Shown one piece after another: positions 35,819 through 45,185 of a stretch of DNA of 64,000 nt. The position numbers and the translations under genes were made by a program. Source of the DNA: Nostoc sp. UHCC 0302 (GTDB lineage Bacteria; Cyanobacteriota; Cyanobacteriia; Cyanobacteriales; Nostocaceae); assembly GCF_038096175.1 (NCBI RefSeq), contig NZ_CP151099.1, positions 5,127,484 to 5,191,483 of the forward strand. The letters are read 5' to 3'. Every line of letters begins with the position of its first letter. The first letter of the stretch is position 1. The notes beneath the pieces are model-generated. The model was not told the DNA's origin. It ran no database searches and saw nothing but the letters and a program-made list of their open reading frames with translations.

Positions 35819-36898
35819 ATGACTGTTTCTGTCAAAACTCTGAAATTACTTTTTGTTTCTACTCCCGTTGGCCCCCTTGGTAGTGGAATCGGTGGCGGTG
35901 TGGAATTAACTCTATATAATATTGCCCAAGAAATGATTCGGCGGAGTCATCAACTCCAAATTGTCGCCCCCGTAGGTTCTACCTGGAATGATCTGCCCCT
36001 AGTGCAAATTCCTGGCAATTTACAAATTATTGCCCAAACTCAAGAACGCACAGCCCCCGTTACTATGCCAGAAAATTCTTTGCTGGCGAATATGTGGGAT
36101 TATGCTCGTCAGGTTCAGGGTGACTATGATTTGATTGTCAACTTTGCTTACGATTGGCTACCGTTCTACCTGGCACCTTTCTTTGACTGTGCGATCGCTC
36201 ATTTAGTTAGCATGGGTTCACTAAATAATCCCCTAGACCAAATTATCAAACAAGTAGCAAAGCAATTTCCTAGGACAATTGGTTTCCATACTCAAGCACA
36301 AGCCGCTACTTTTGCTCTTGAACAGCAGTATCCTCTTTTAAGTAACGGCATTGACGTATCATTATATGATTTTTGCAGCAAACCAAAGCAACAATTAGCC
36401 TGGGTAGGTAGAATTGCGCCAGAAAAAGGTTTAGAGGATGCGGTAGCAGCTTCACAAATTACAAATGTTCCCCTGAAGATTATGGGGAAAATCCAGGATG
36501 ATTTATACTGGCAAAAAATTAACCGAGATTACCCAAATGCACCTTTAGAATACCTGGGATTTTTATCAACAAATCAAATGCAAGAGGTATTGCGTCAGTG
36601 TCGGGCGCTATTGATGACACCTCATTGGGTGGAAGCATTTGGAAATGTGGCAATTGAAAGTCTGGCTTGTGGAGTACCAGTAATTTCTTATCGTCGGGGT
36701 GGGCCATCGGAAATTATTCAAGATGGTAAAACTGGCTTTTTGGTAGAACCCGATAGTGTTGCTGGTTTGATAGCTGCGATCGCTCGCCTTGATAAAATTG
36801 ACCGATACGCCTGTCGCCAGCAAGCAGAAACAGAATTTTCTCTCAAAGCGCTTGGCGATCGCTTTGAAAATTGGTTCTACAAAATTTTAGACATTTAA
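35819..36898 (+). CDS. Glycosyltransferase family 4 protein
   Basis: A 359-residue retaining GT-B enzyme of the GT4 type. The N-terminal domain has the acceptor-side loop GPLGSGIGGGVELTLYN; the C-terminal domain has WVGRIAPEKGLEDAVA, then HWVEAFGNVAIESLACGVPV with the E-x7-E nucleotide-sugar motif, and GGPSEIIQDGKTGFLV. It transfers a sugar from a nucleotide donor; relatives are annotated as glucosyltransferases, but the acceptor cannot be told. It converges on a methyltransferase gene with two bases between stops. Confidence 0.9.
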   Translation: MTVSVKTLKLLFVSTPVGPLGSGIGGGVELTLYNIAQEMIRRSHQLQIVAPVGSTWNDLPLVQIPGNLQIIAQTQERTAPVTMPENSLLANMWDYARQVQGDYDLIVNFAYDWLPFYLAPFFDCAIAHLVSMGSLNNPLDQIIKQVAKQFPRTIGFHTQAQAATFALEQQYPLLSNGIDVSLYDFCSKPKQQLAWVGRIAPEKGLEDAVAASQITNVPLKIMGKIQDDLYWQKINRDYPNAPLEYLGFLSTNQMQEVLRQCRALLMTPHWVEAFGNVAIESLACGVPVISYRRGGPSEIIQDGKTGFLVEPDSVAGLIAAIARLDKIDRYACRQQAETEFSLKALGDRFENWFYKILDI

Positions 36899-36900
36899 AT

Positions 36901-37644
36901 TCAAATCCATTTACGGTAGCAACGAGCTGTAATGTGATAGGGATGAAAAATTTCTAAGAAGTTACTTTGAATTGTATTGAAGAAGGTGTTAACTACTTGA
37001 GGATCATCTATATGAAAGGGATACTCTTGATTAACACCTTTAAAGAAATGCCAATTGAGAATTATTTTACCTTCAGGTTTGAGAATTTCATGGAATTCTA
37101 ACAATTGCTGGCTAGGATCTGGTAAATGTTCTAAAACATCAAAGGACACAATGGTATCAAAAGTCTCTTCTGGAGGTATCTGCTCACAAACAATAATTTT
37201 TTTGCTCAATCCTAATTGTTTGGCTCGATATTGAACAAATTCACGACTAATAGGATTAATATCACAGTAGATCACTTGTTCAACTTGAGGACAAAGGGCA
37301 GCAGCAATTGTATGAGTTCCAATACCACCACCAAAATCTAACACTTGTCCTTGAGCATGATCTATAATCAATAGCACCGTATTTTCAATATAGTCATAAC
37401 TTGCTAAATGCCACGCTCCCAATTCAAATAAATAAAGTTCTCCTACTTTATCTCGATAAAAAGCAGCAGCTTTTGACCAATCAAAATCTTTGTGAGCTAA
37501 ATTGGCCATTTTTTGCTGACCAGTTTCTAACTTGATATCGAGTGTTTTGGAATCTAGATGTAAAAATTCCTGTAGATGCTGTTTTAAGCTAAATGAATCT
37601 TTCCAATGACTGCTTAAAAAAGGTGGGACTGATATTTTAGTCAT
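36901..37644 (-). CDS. Class I SAM-dependent methyltransferase
   Basis: 247 residues. SAM motif I is VLDFGGGIGTHTIAAAL, motif II region is VIYCDINPISREFVQYRA, and the post-motif segment is DTIVSFDVLEHLPDPSQQLL. The substrate is unknown. A 100-residue N-terminal helical part precedes the Rossmann domain. It converges with the glycosyltransferase and diverges from another methyltransferase at 37980 across 335 bp without further genes, which presumably holds both promoters. Confidence 0.85.
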   Translation of the reverse strand: MTKISVPPFLSSHWKDSFSLKQHLQEFLHLDSKTLDIKLETGQQKMANLAHKDFDWSKAAAFYRDKVGELYLFELGAWHLASYDYIENTVLLIIDHAQGQVLDFGGGIGTHTIAAALCPQVEQVIYCDINPISREFVQYRAKQLGLSKKIIVCEQIPPEETFDTIVSFDVLEHLPDPSQQLLEFHEILKPEGKIILNWHFFKGVNQEYPFHIDDPQVVNTFFNTIQSNFLEIFHPYHITARCYRKWI

Positions 37645-37979
37645 AAAGTTGATTTATTTGTTTATATAGGAAAAATACAAGGTTGTAAACCTTATTCTTG
37701 CGGGTAAAGTTCTAGGAAATTGCAACTTACTGTTGCTTAGTGAAGAATATCAGATAAAGTGAAGTTTTGCGCGATACAAAATTTTCAATTTAGGAGTCTA
37801 CCCTTCTCTGCAATAAGGCTATAATCAGCAGTAGCAGGTCACAATCCCTCTTTGCAGGAGATTCTAACTTCTTCTGCAAATGTGCCTTTGTAGTCAAAAT
37901 ACTAAAAAGTTACTAGACAAAAGTGAATACTCATTGTAGATTTATTTGAAAGTATTAGATAAATTTTTATTACTTAGCT

Positions 37980-38696
37980 ATGCAACAATCTCATCAAATC
38001 TCAACATCTGATATATTTTCGGCAGTATACGCTAATAATGTCTGGGGCGGAAGTTTAGGAGAATTTTACTCAGGCAAAGGTTCAGATAATACTTTATCTC
38101 GTGCTTATTGTGAATTTATTGCCGATTTTGTGGCGAAAAATAGCGTGGAAGATATTAAAATTGTAGATTTGGGATGTGGTGATTTTCGAGTTGGGCAGCA
38201 ACTCTTACAAAAACTAGCAGCCTCTGAAATTAAATATCAATATACAGGTGTAGATATAGTACCAGAATTAATAGAAAATCACCAAAGAAAATATGCTAAT
38301 AAAGATATAAATTTTGTATCTCTTAATCTTATAGAGGAAGATTTACCGCAAGGAAATATATGTTTAATACGCCAAGTTTTACAGCATTTATCTAATCAAG
38401 ATGTTAAGAGAATTTTAGATAAAGTCTCTCAATATAAATATGTATTTATTACCGAAAGCCATCCAGTTAATAAATTAAATTGTATACCAAACCTAGATAT
38501 AACAACGGGGGCTGATATTAGATTGCTATATAATTCTGGAGTTTTTTTAGATAAAGAGCCTTTTAATTTAACTGGTGTTGAACTAGTTTTAACTACCCCT
38601 TATCACGAAGATGCTTGTTTGTATGATAAGCAGAGTCAACTTTGTACTTTTAAAATTGAAAATACTAGTAATAGTCAAGAAAGTACAATCAGTTGA
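37980..38696 (+). CDS. Class I SAM-dependent methyltransferase
   Basis: 238 residues with SAM motif I IKIVDLGCGDFRVGQQLLQK, acid YTGVDIVPELIE, and QVLQHLSNQDVKRIL, plus VFITESHPV. The N-terminus (VWGGSLGEFYSGKGSDN) is typical of small-molecule methyltransferases. The gene is AT-rich. It is followed 44 bp later by a sugar-binding lipoprotein gene on the same strand; a functional link is not evident. Confidence 0.85.
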   Translation: MQQSHQISTSDIFSAVYANNVWGGSLGEFYSGKGSDNTLSRAYCEFIADFVAKNSVEDIKIVDLGCGDFRVGQQLLQKLAASEIKYQYTGVDIVPELIENHQRKYANKDINFVSLNLIEEDLPQGNICLIRQVLQHLSNQDVKRILDKVSQYKYVFITESHPVNKLNCIPNLDITTGADIRLLYNSGVFLDKEPFNLTGVELVLTTPYHEDACLYDKQSQLCTFKIENTSNSQESTIS

Positions 38697-38740
38697 AATT
38701 ACTTCACGAAGGATTTGACGCAGTTGGCTAACTATTTAGT

Positions 38741-40060
38741 ATGAACCTTACACTTTTCCAATCTCAGATTAAGACTTTTGCTTGGCGGCTTTCAGTTCTG
38801 GGAATTGTTATTAGTATATGTCTCATACTTTTATCTGGTTGTCAGATAACAGCACAGAAGAATGATAGAGTAATTCATCTGAGCCTATGGCAATCAATTA
38901 ATCCTCCTGCTAATCGGGATGTGTTTGAAAAACTAGTAGATAAATTTAATCAGACTCATACTGATATCCAGGTTGAATCTATCTTTATAGGTCAACCTCA
39001 ACTGCCGAAAATTTTAACAGCAGTTGTCGGCAATGCACCTCCAGATATTCTGTCATTTGATCCTCAAATGACAGGTCAGTTTGTAGAACTAGGAGCCATT
39101 CTACCTCTAGAAGAATGGTTAGATAAATTGCCCTTGAAGTCGGAAATTAGTCCCAACATCTGGGAGCAATTAGAATTAAACGCTCACCTTTGGTCAATCC
39201 CACTCTACACAAGCAATGTGGGCATTTTTTACCGACCTAAGCTTTTCCAAGCTGCAGGAATTACCCAAACTCCGAAGACTTGGGAAGAGTTAAGACAAGT
39301 CGCTAAAAAATTGACCATAGATCGTAATGGCGACAATCGACCAGAACAATACGGAATTTTGCTGCCTTTAGGTAAGGAAGAATGGACTGTCTTTAGTTGG
39401 TTTCCCTTTTTATTAAGCGCTGGGGGAGAAGTTGTCACAAATAATCGCCCAAATTTGACGAATCCGGGAGCGATCGCAGCCTTAAAATTTTGGCAAGACC
39501 TAATAAAAGATGGTTCAGCAACTCTTTCTGCTCCAGAACGGGGTTATGAAGAAGATGCTTTTATAGCAGGTCGGGTTGCTATGCAGATTACAGGCCCTTG
39601 GACTTATATAATGAAGTCCAACGTTGATTATCAAGTATTTCCCATACCTGCAAATGTGCAGCACGCTACAGTTACAGCCACTGGAAATCTGTATTTGATG
39701 AAGACCACACCAGCAAGAGAGCAAGCCGCACTCAAATTTTTGGAATATGTTTTAAGTGAAGAATTCCAAACAGAATGGAGTATCGGAACAGGTTTTTTAC
39801 CAGTCAACCTCCAATCAGCCCAAAGTCAAGCTTACCAAGAATTTATTAAGCAAAAACCTGTCTTGAAAGTATTTCTTGACCAAATATCTGTATCAGGTTC
39901 TCGACCAATAATTCCTGGCTATAGCCGCTTGTCTGACAGTCTTGGTCGTGCTATTGAAGCCACTATGTTAGGTGCATCTCCAGAAACAGCACTGAAAAAA
40001 GCCCAAGCAAACCTTGATTTAATTTGGGATTCCGTGCAATCTGGGAAAGTGAGGAAATGA
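38741..40060 (+). CDS. Extracellular solute (sugar)-binding lipoprotein of an ABC importer
   Basis: A family-1 solute-binding protein, 439 residues. The lipobox LLSGC places the lipid-modified Cys at residue 34, so it is tethered outside the cytoplasmic membrane. Fold hallmarks: VIHLSLWQSINPPANRDVFE, PPDILSFDPQMTGQFVELGA, GRVAMQITGPWTYIM, ALKFLEYVLSEEFQTEW. Ligand is probably a sugar or oligosaccharide. No permease or ATPase gene is adjacent, so it must work with components encoded elsewhere. Confidence 0.92.
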   Translation: MNLTLFQSQIKTFAWRLSVLGIVISICLILLSGCQITAQKNDRVIHLSLWQSINPPANRDVFEKLVDKFNQTHTDIQVESIFIGQPQLPKILTAVVGNAPPDILSFDPQMTGQFVELGAILPLEEWLDKLPLKSEISPNIWEQLELNAHLWSIPLYTSNVGIFYRPKLFQAAGITQTPKTWEELRQVAKKLTIDRNGDNRPEQYGILLPLGKEEWTVFSWFPFLLSAGGEVVTNNRPNLTNPGAIAALKFWQDLIKDGSATLSAPERGYEEDAFIAGRVAMQITGPWTYIMKSNVDYQVFPIPANVQHATVTATGNLYLMKTTPAREQAALKFLEYVLSEEFQTEWSIGTGFLPVNLQSAQSQAYQEFIKQKPVLKVFLDQISVSGSRPIIPGYSRLSDSLGRAIEATMLGASPETALKKAQANLDLIWDSVQSGKVRK

Positions 40061-40220
40061 GGGAGTCGGGGAAGAATAATTTAATGTCCAATACCCAATG
40101 GCCAATGCCCCATGCCCAATTTTCAAACTAAGAATATATCGCAGGTAATCAAGAACCGCTATAGTCGTAGATTATGATTAAAAATCTCTATTTGTAACTT
40201 TTACGACTAACGGATCATTG

Positions 40221-41120
40221 ATGAAATCTAAAATCCTGCCAGCACCCCTCAAACCTGGAGACCTACTACGAGTTATTGCCCCTAGTGGTGCTTTACGAGA
40301 ATTAGAGGCGTTTGGGCGGAGTTTAGAAATTTGGCGATCGCGTGGCTATAAAATAGAAATCTTCCCTAAGATAGATGATAAATGGGGGTACTTAGCTGGG
40401 ACAGATGAAAACCGCCGTAATCAATTAGCAGCAGCATGGAATGATCCCGATTGTCGCGGTATTCTCTCTGCTAGAGGTGGTTTTGGCAGTACCCGCATTT
40501 TAGAAAATTGGCATTGGCAACAAAACTCGGCAACACCAAAGTGGCTAATTGGCTTTTCTGATATCACCGCTATTCTCTGGAGCCTCTATACAGTAGGAAT
40601 TTCTAGCGTACATGGCCCCGTACTGACCACGTTTGCAGATGAGCCAGATTGGTCAATTGAGCGATTGTTCAATTGGCTCGAAGGTCGTCCCCTCAAACCT
40701 CTCAATGGCTGTGGTTGGGGCGGTGGCGTTGTTACAGGAATTTTGTTACCAGGTAATTTGACAGTAGCAACTCATCTTTTAAGTACACCAATCTTCCCAA
40801 ATCTTGATGGTGTGATTCTAGCACTTGAAGATGTCACAGAAGCCCCCTACCGCATTGACCGAATGCTGACACAGTGGCGTTTAAGTGGTGTACTGGCAAA
40901 AGTTCGTGGGATTGCTTTGGGGGGCTTTACTCGCTGTGAAGCGCCGCCTAACGTGCCTAGCTTTAGCATAGAAGAAGTTTTGCGCGATCGCTTAGGTGAT
41001 TTAGGAATTCCCATAGTCTCTAACTTACCTTTTGGTCACGATGCCCCAAATGCAGCCTTACCAGTTGGTATAGAAGTAACTTTAGATGCTGATCAAGGAA
41101 TATTGGATATTAGACGTTAG
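40221..41120 (+). CDS. LD-carboxypeptidase (S66 family)
   Basis: Cuts L,D-peptide bonds, classically releasing the terminal D-Ala of murein tetrapeptides during recycling. The 299-residue protein shows the family pattern: LSARGGFGSTRILENW, the nucleophile Ser in IGFSDITAILW, Glu in LALEDVTEAPYR and His in LPFGHDAPN. Some S66 members (MccF) act on other substrates. A TTG precedes the ATG by one codon; I chose the ATG at 40221. Confidence 0.93.
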   Translation: MKSKILPAPLKPGDLLRVIAPSGALRELEAFGRSLEIWRSRGYKIEIFPKIDDKWGYLAGTDENRRNQLAAAWNDPDCRGILSARGGFGSTRILENWHWQQNSATPKWLIGFSDITAILWSLYTVGISSVHGPVLTTFADEPDWSIERLFNWLEGRPLKPLNGCGWGGGVVTGILLPGNLTVATHLLSTPIFPNLDGVILALEDVTEAPYRIDRMLTQWRLSGVLAKVRGIALGGFTRCEAPPNVPSFSIEEVLRDRLGDLGIPIVSNLPFGHDAPNAALPVGIEVTLDADQGILDIRR

Positions 41121-41300
41121 TTTAGGCGTGTCTGGCTAAAATCACAAAGCCACTAAAACACAACAGAAAGTTGTGAGCGTCGGCTTCCGGCAATCATAAC
41201 TTTCCAGTATAAAATAACTGTGCTTTTTTAACTTACAGTGGCAAAATTAAACATTTAATCTTAATTGAAGCGGAGATTGATATTGAATAAGAAGCAAATC

Positions 41301-42164
41301 ATGAAGCGATATTTTACAGAAATTATTGTAGTAGCTAGTTTATTTTTTACTTCAAGTTGCTCCTCAGTTCCGAAATCTGGTGAAGCACAGGTTTCTAGTA
41401 GTGAGTTGACTCAGACTCCTCATGAACATTCAACAGAAAATCCACATCAGGAAGATAACTCAAAAACTGCTACCCAGGCTAAATTAACTACTTCTAAAAA
41501 TATTACTCCTAATCAGCCTGTTTCTTTAGTGATTGATATCCAAGACTCTAGCGGCAAGAATATCAATAATTTTGACACTTTTCAGGAAAATCTGATGCAT
41601 TTAATTGTAGTTAGAGATGATTTACAATCTTTTGATCACATTCATCCTATCTACAAAGGTAATGGACGATTTGAAGTGAATGCTACTTTTCCCAGTGTTG
41701 GCAACTATACACTTATCAGCGATTATAAACCATCAGGACAAAATGAATCAGTGTCATTAATGAAACTGACAATTCCTGGTTCAGTTCCACTACCTAAAAA
41801 TTTAGAAAAATTTGATAATAGTAAGATAGTCTCTAATACTAAAGTAAATTTCAAGTCTTCTGAACCAACTATTAAGGCTGGTAAGGAAGTGTCTTTAATA
41901 TTTGATTTAAAAGATAATGCTAATAATCAGCCGATTAAAGATTTACAACCCTACTTAGGAGAGAAAGGGCATTTAGTTATTATTAAAAGCTCATTTCCAA
42001 TACTAGTATCTGATTATATCCACGCTCATGCTGTAAAAAATACCCCAGATGGACAAGTGCAGTTTGTGACAAACTTTCCTCAGCCAGGAACATATAAAAT
42101 TTGGGTGCAGTTCAATCGCAATGGTAAAATTAACACGGCAGATTTTTGGGTAAATGCATCATAG
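41301..42164 (+). CDS. Lipoprotein with two YtkA/FixH-like beta domains
   Basis: A predicted lipoprotein of about 287 residues: signal IIVVASLFFTSSC with Cys at about 20, then a His-containing linker (TPHEHSTENPHQEDN), then two similar beta-rich domains. Each resembles the YtkA-like fold seen beside metal-handling genes: LMHLIVVRDDLQSFDHIHP with FEVNATFPSVGNYTL, and GHLVIIKSSFPILVSDYIHA with VTNFPQPGTYKIWVQF. His residues in both make metal binding possible, but that is an inference. The frame opens at a TTG (41265); the ATG at 41301 gives a normal signal peptide. Confidence 0.75.
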   Translation: MKRYFTEIIVVASLFFTSSCSSVPKSGEAQVSSSELTQTPHEHSTENPHQEDNSKTATQAKLTTSKNITPNQPVSLVIDIQDSSGKNINNFDTFQENLMHLIVVRDDLQSFDHIHPIYKGNGRFEVNATFPSVGNYTLISDYKPSGQNESVSLMKLTIPGSVPLPKNLEKFDNSKIVSNTKVNFKSSEPTIKAGKEVSLIFDLKDNANNQPIKDLQPYLGEKGHLVIIKSSFPILVSDYIHAHAVKNTPDGQVQFVTNFPQPGTYKIWVQFNRNGKINTADFWVNAS

Positions 42165-42195
42165 TTTTTGAGCTATCTGTTAAACAGATTTTACG

Positions 42196-42251
42196 AAGCG
42201 ATCGCCTTTGCTACCACCTTCAGTCTCTGCGAGACGTCAAGGCGATCGCTT
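42196..42251. repeat. Nested hairpin with HIP1 arms
   Basis: AAGCGATCGCCTT (42196-42208) and its exact inverse (42239-42251) enclose a second perfect hairpin GTCTC-TGC-GAGAC (42223-42235). Each outer arm contains the HIP1 octamer GCGATCGC. It follows the lipoprotein stop by 31 bases and may end its transcript. Confidence 0.7.
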
Positions 42252-42922
42252 TGGTTGTTAAAACCACAAAAACACAAATAATAGAGTAGTTCTAATTTAA
42301 AATTCAGCTTTTATGGAATGCGATCGCCATATCAGTTCGCAAACTCAGCCAATAACCGAAAATCGCATAGAACAGGAATTTGTAAGAGGTTAGCGCTTTC
42401 CCTAATTGCAATGGTTTGTAAATAGTATTGAAAGTACCATGAAGAGACGTTGATATTCAGGGCGAACGCACGGTATTTCTGAAACCTTTGCTGGGCATGG
42501 ATCTTGATGAAAAAATAGGCTAAATTAAAAAACGCCGAAACCCTTGCTATTAAAGGATTCTTATACTTTAGATGCGTTTGCCCTGCGTTGATATTGATTC
42601 CAAATAAATACCTCTTGTATTTCTAAAAGTGCTTTTCTCACATTATTTTAAGGCGCACTTTTTTAATAACGTTGGAGTAGTAATTAAATAGCATTAGCTA
42701 TTTGATAACGCTAGTAATTTTCTATTTCATGAGATTTGTGTTCATATTACATTAATGAAATACTCAATTGCAAGCTATATGCAACTTATTGCCATAGTAC
42801 ATTTTGAAAACAAAATTCAGGAAACAGAATATTCTGTCTCCTGGATGTTAACTTCTCTTTTCATGAGAAATTGATAGTTATGAATTATTTAAGCTGGTTT
42901 GAAAACTGCTATGTCTAACTAT
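42252..42922. other. Gene-free gap downstream of the biosynthetic locus
   Basis: AT-rich sequence between two convergent genes. I see one more HIP1-type site (about 42320) and no open frame, hairpin or repeat that I can support. Confidence 0.6.
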
Positions 42923-43696
42923 TTATCGGACAGCAATCATTAACTCAGGCACATTAATAGCGCCTTTAAAAAGAAAGTCACGTAGGATATGCCATCCCCT
43001 ACGAGTGAAAAACTGCTCGCGTAGAGATGGTCTGGCTGCTGGATAAAGTTCTCTCCAGTGAAGAAGATCACTTCGAGTTAATTGAAAATTATCACAATGA
43101 TATTGGTCTACCACAAAGCCAGCTGTCTTCAGTAATGCAAATACATCCTCCTGACTAAAAGCATGGAGATGGTAGGGGTCAAGATGTCGGGTTTCACCCA
43201 GTGGTACTGACAGCAGCAAATCGCCCCCAACAGCCAGCAGGCTACGGAGGCGAGCGAGTAACTTATCGGGATGGGGAACGTGTTCTATCGTTTCAAAGGA
43301 AACAATAACGTCGAACAAATCTGGCCACTCAAACTGTTCAGCATCGGCGTGGACGAACTGCACATTAGGCTCTTGGTAATGCTTCTTAGCGTACTGCACA
43401 GTAGTAGGGGAGATATCGACCCCTACAACAGCAGAAGCACCTGCGCGACAAAGTATTTGGCTGCCGTATCCTGTACCGCAGGCGATATCCAAAACCCGTT
43501 TACCTTTTACGTAACGCGCGGCAATCTCGTAGCGTCGCGAATGAATATCAAAAAGCTTTTGGCTTGCTGAATCATTGGCTAACTGTTTGGGAATTAGGCG
43601 TTCCCATGTGAAAGGAAGGTTCTCTAAATCTTCGCTCAATGCAATAGAGTTACTCTTGCCCAATAGATTTTGGAGAAGATTATGTTTGTCTTTCAT
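42923..43696 (-). CDS. Class I SAM-dependent methyltransferase (tailoring gene)
   Basis: 257 residues. SAM motif I VLDIACGTGYGSQILC, acid VVGVDISPTTVQYAKKHY, then DVIVSFETIEHVPHPDKLLA and LLLSVPLGETRHLDPYHLHA. It belongs to the UbiG/Cfa-like small-molecule group; the substrate is not known. It is the last gene of the minus-strand biosynthetic run, 58 bp after the glycosyltransferase, so it may methylate a hydroxyl of the sugar or the lipid product. This role is inferred from position only. Confidence 0.85.
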   Translation of the reverse strand: MKDKHNLLQNLLGKSNSIALSEDLENLPFTWERLIPKQLANDSASQKLFDIHSRRYEIAARYVKGKRVLDIACGTGYGSQILCRAGASAVVGVDISPTTVQYAKKHYQEPNVQFVHADAEQFEWPDLFDVIVSFETIEHVPHPDKLLARLRSLLAVGGDLLLSVPLGETRHLDPYHLHAFSQEDVFALLKTAGFVVDQYHCDNFQLTRSDLLHWRELYPAARPSLREQFFTRRGWHILRDFLFKGAINVPELMIAVR

Positions 43697-43754
43697 GGTT
43701 CGTCTTAAATTCGGTTACTTGTAAACAGATGCAACTTGAATGCTGTTGAGCTTA

Positions 43755-45086
43755 TTAATCGACTTTTGCAAAAGCTTTATTATTTGAAGACAAAACTGCC
43801 TGCTGAAGATATCGTTGAGCCAAGACAGGTTTTCCAGTAGTTATGGCCTGTTCAATAATATCAGCAGCCTTGCTAACTCCTTTGGTTAGATGAATAGCTT
43901 CTTGTAACCGAATTGCATTGTTTTTGTAAGAAACTTTACTCAATACTCGCTTGATAGCTGCTCTTAATTTAGGAACACTTAAGCTTGATGGCTGCAAAAC
44001 TTCTCCCGCACCAATCCAAGAAATGCGGGCTGCTACAGCTGGCTGATCATTGGTAATGGGAATGGCAACCATTGGCACACCATTGCTGAGAGATTCTAGG
44101 GCGGTATTTAGTCCGGCATGAGTAATAGTCAGAGTGGCTTTTTTAAGTAATTCTAGTTGGGGTGCATGAGAAACGAGCAAAGGCGTTCCTGGCATTTTTA
44201 ACAGAGATTCTGGATTAAGAGCGCCACCTAGAGAAATTATCAATTGGGCATCCAACCCCACACAAGCTTCAGCAATACAGCGGAAAATATGTTGTTGGCG
44301 ATTTTGTAATGTTCCCATCGAAGCGTAAATCAGTGGTTGCCCTGTCAACTTTTCAAAAGGGAAAAATACAGGTTCTCGACAAGCTGCATCAATAAAAGGG
44401 CTAGTGAAATGAAATGACTGGGGCAAATCGCGGCGGGGAAACTCAAACTCGCGCGGTTGCTGACTTACTTGAGCCAGCTTCGAGTAGACATCATCATAGC
44501 TGGTATATGCAGGCAAATTTTTGATTTGGCGAAATTCTTCTACTACTTTGCGGATTGGTTGCAGGATGCGATTGAATACAGAGTATCCGACTCGGTTGCG
44601 TAGTAACGCCCATAGTGATGGATTATAGTTCCAGGGTGTGACAAAGGGCGGAACACCTTCTTCTTGATTGAACATTAGGGCATTGCAAACACTGACGAAG
44701 GGAATATCTAAGAAATCTGCAATACTCCCTGCACCGACGACCGCTTGATCAATGAGTAATGCTTCTACACCAGCCGCCTTAATTGCTGGTGGGACATCTC
44801 GGAAAGTCATAGTAGATACCTGCTTGAACCAATTGACGGTGTAACGCATTGCAGGTAATCCGCTCAACTTACCCAATTGTGCAAACAATTGGGGCATACT
44901 TCCCGCCGGAAACTCAGACTCGCCAATCGGCCAAAATTCTATTCCTGCTATTAGTGCTTGAGGTCGAACATCAGGAACTCCAAATAAAGTTACACGATGT
45001 CCGCGCTGTTGTAGTTCACGAGCCAACGTGGTCATTGGGTTAAGGTGACCAGCTGATGCCAAACAGAGAACCCCAAAATGAGTCAT
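43755..45086 (-). CDS. GT1-family (UGT/MGT-type) glycosyltransferase
   Basis: A 443-residue inverting GT-B enzyme. The N-terminus has the acceptor motif LASAGHLNPMTTLARELQQR; the C-terminal donor-sugar region has PLIYASMGTLQNRQQHIFR and the signature VSHAPQLELLKKATLTITHA then GLNTALESLSNGVPMVAIP and TNDQPAVAARI. Relatives glycosylate carotenoids, macrolides and lipids. Within this locus it most likely adds the sugar to the lipid/polyketide alcohol. It is not a GT4-type enzyme, so it need not be the orthologue of the heterocyst HglT. Confidence 0.9.
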   Translation of the reverse strand: MTHFGVLCLASAGHLNPMTTLARELQQRGHRVTLFGVPDVRPQALIAGIEFWPIGESEFPAGSMPQLFAQLGKLSGLPAMRYTVNWFKQVSTMTFRDVPPAIKAAGVEALLIDQAVVGAGSIADFLDIPFVSVCNALMFNQEEGVPPFVTPWNYNPSLWALLRNRVGYSVFNRILQPIRKVVEEFRQIKNLPAYTSYDDVYSKLAQVSQQPREFEFPRRDLPQSFHFTSPFIDAACREPVFFPFEKLTGQPLIYASMGTLQNRQQHIFRCIAEACVGLDAQLIISLGGALNPESLLKMPGTPLLVSHAPQLELLKKATLTITHAGLNTALESLSNGVPMVAIPITNDQPAVAARISWIGAGEVLQPSSLSVPKLRAAIKRVLSKVSYKNNAIRLQEAIHLTKGVSKAADIIEQAITTGKPVLAQRYLQQAVLSSNNKAFAKVD

Positions 45087-45185
45087 AGTAGACGCTCTTA
45101 ATTTATTTTCAAGTTTTCTAACCTTTCAGTTGCGGCTCCCCAAGTCGCTGCTGGAGAGACAACTTCTAACCAGCAATGTCTAATT

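Noticed and set aside
43755-45086. Assignment as HglT, the heterocyst glycolipid glucosyltransferase
   Set aside because: The sequence is a GT1/UGT-type enzyme with the HAGLNTALESLSNGVP signature; I could not verify orthology to HglT, so no symbol is given.
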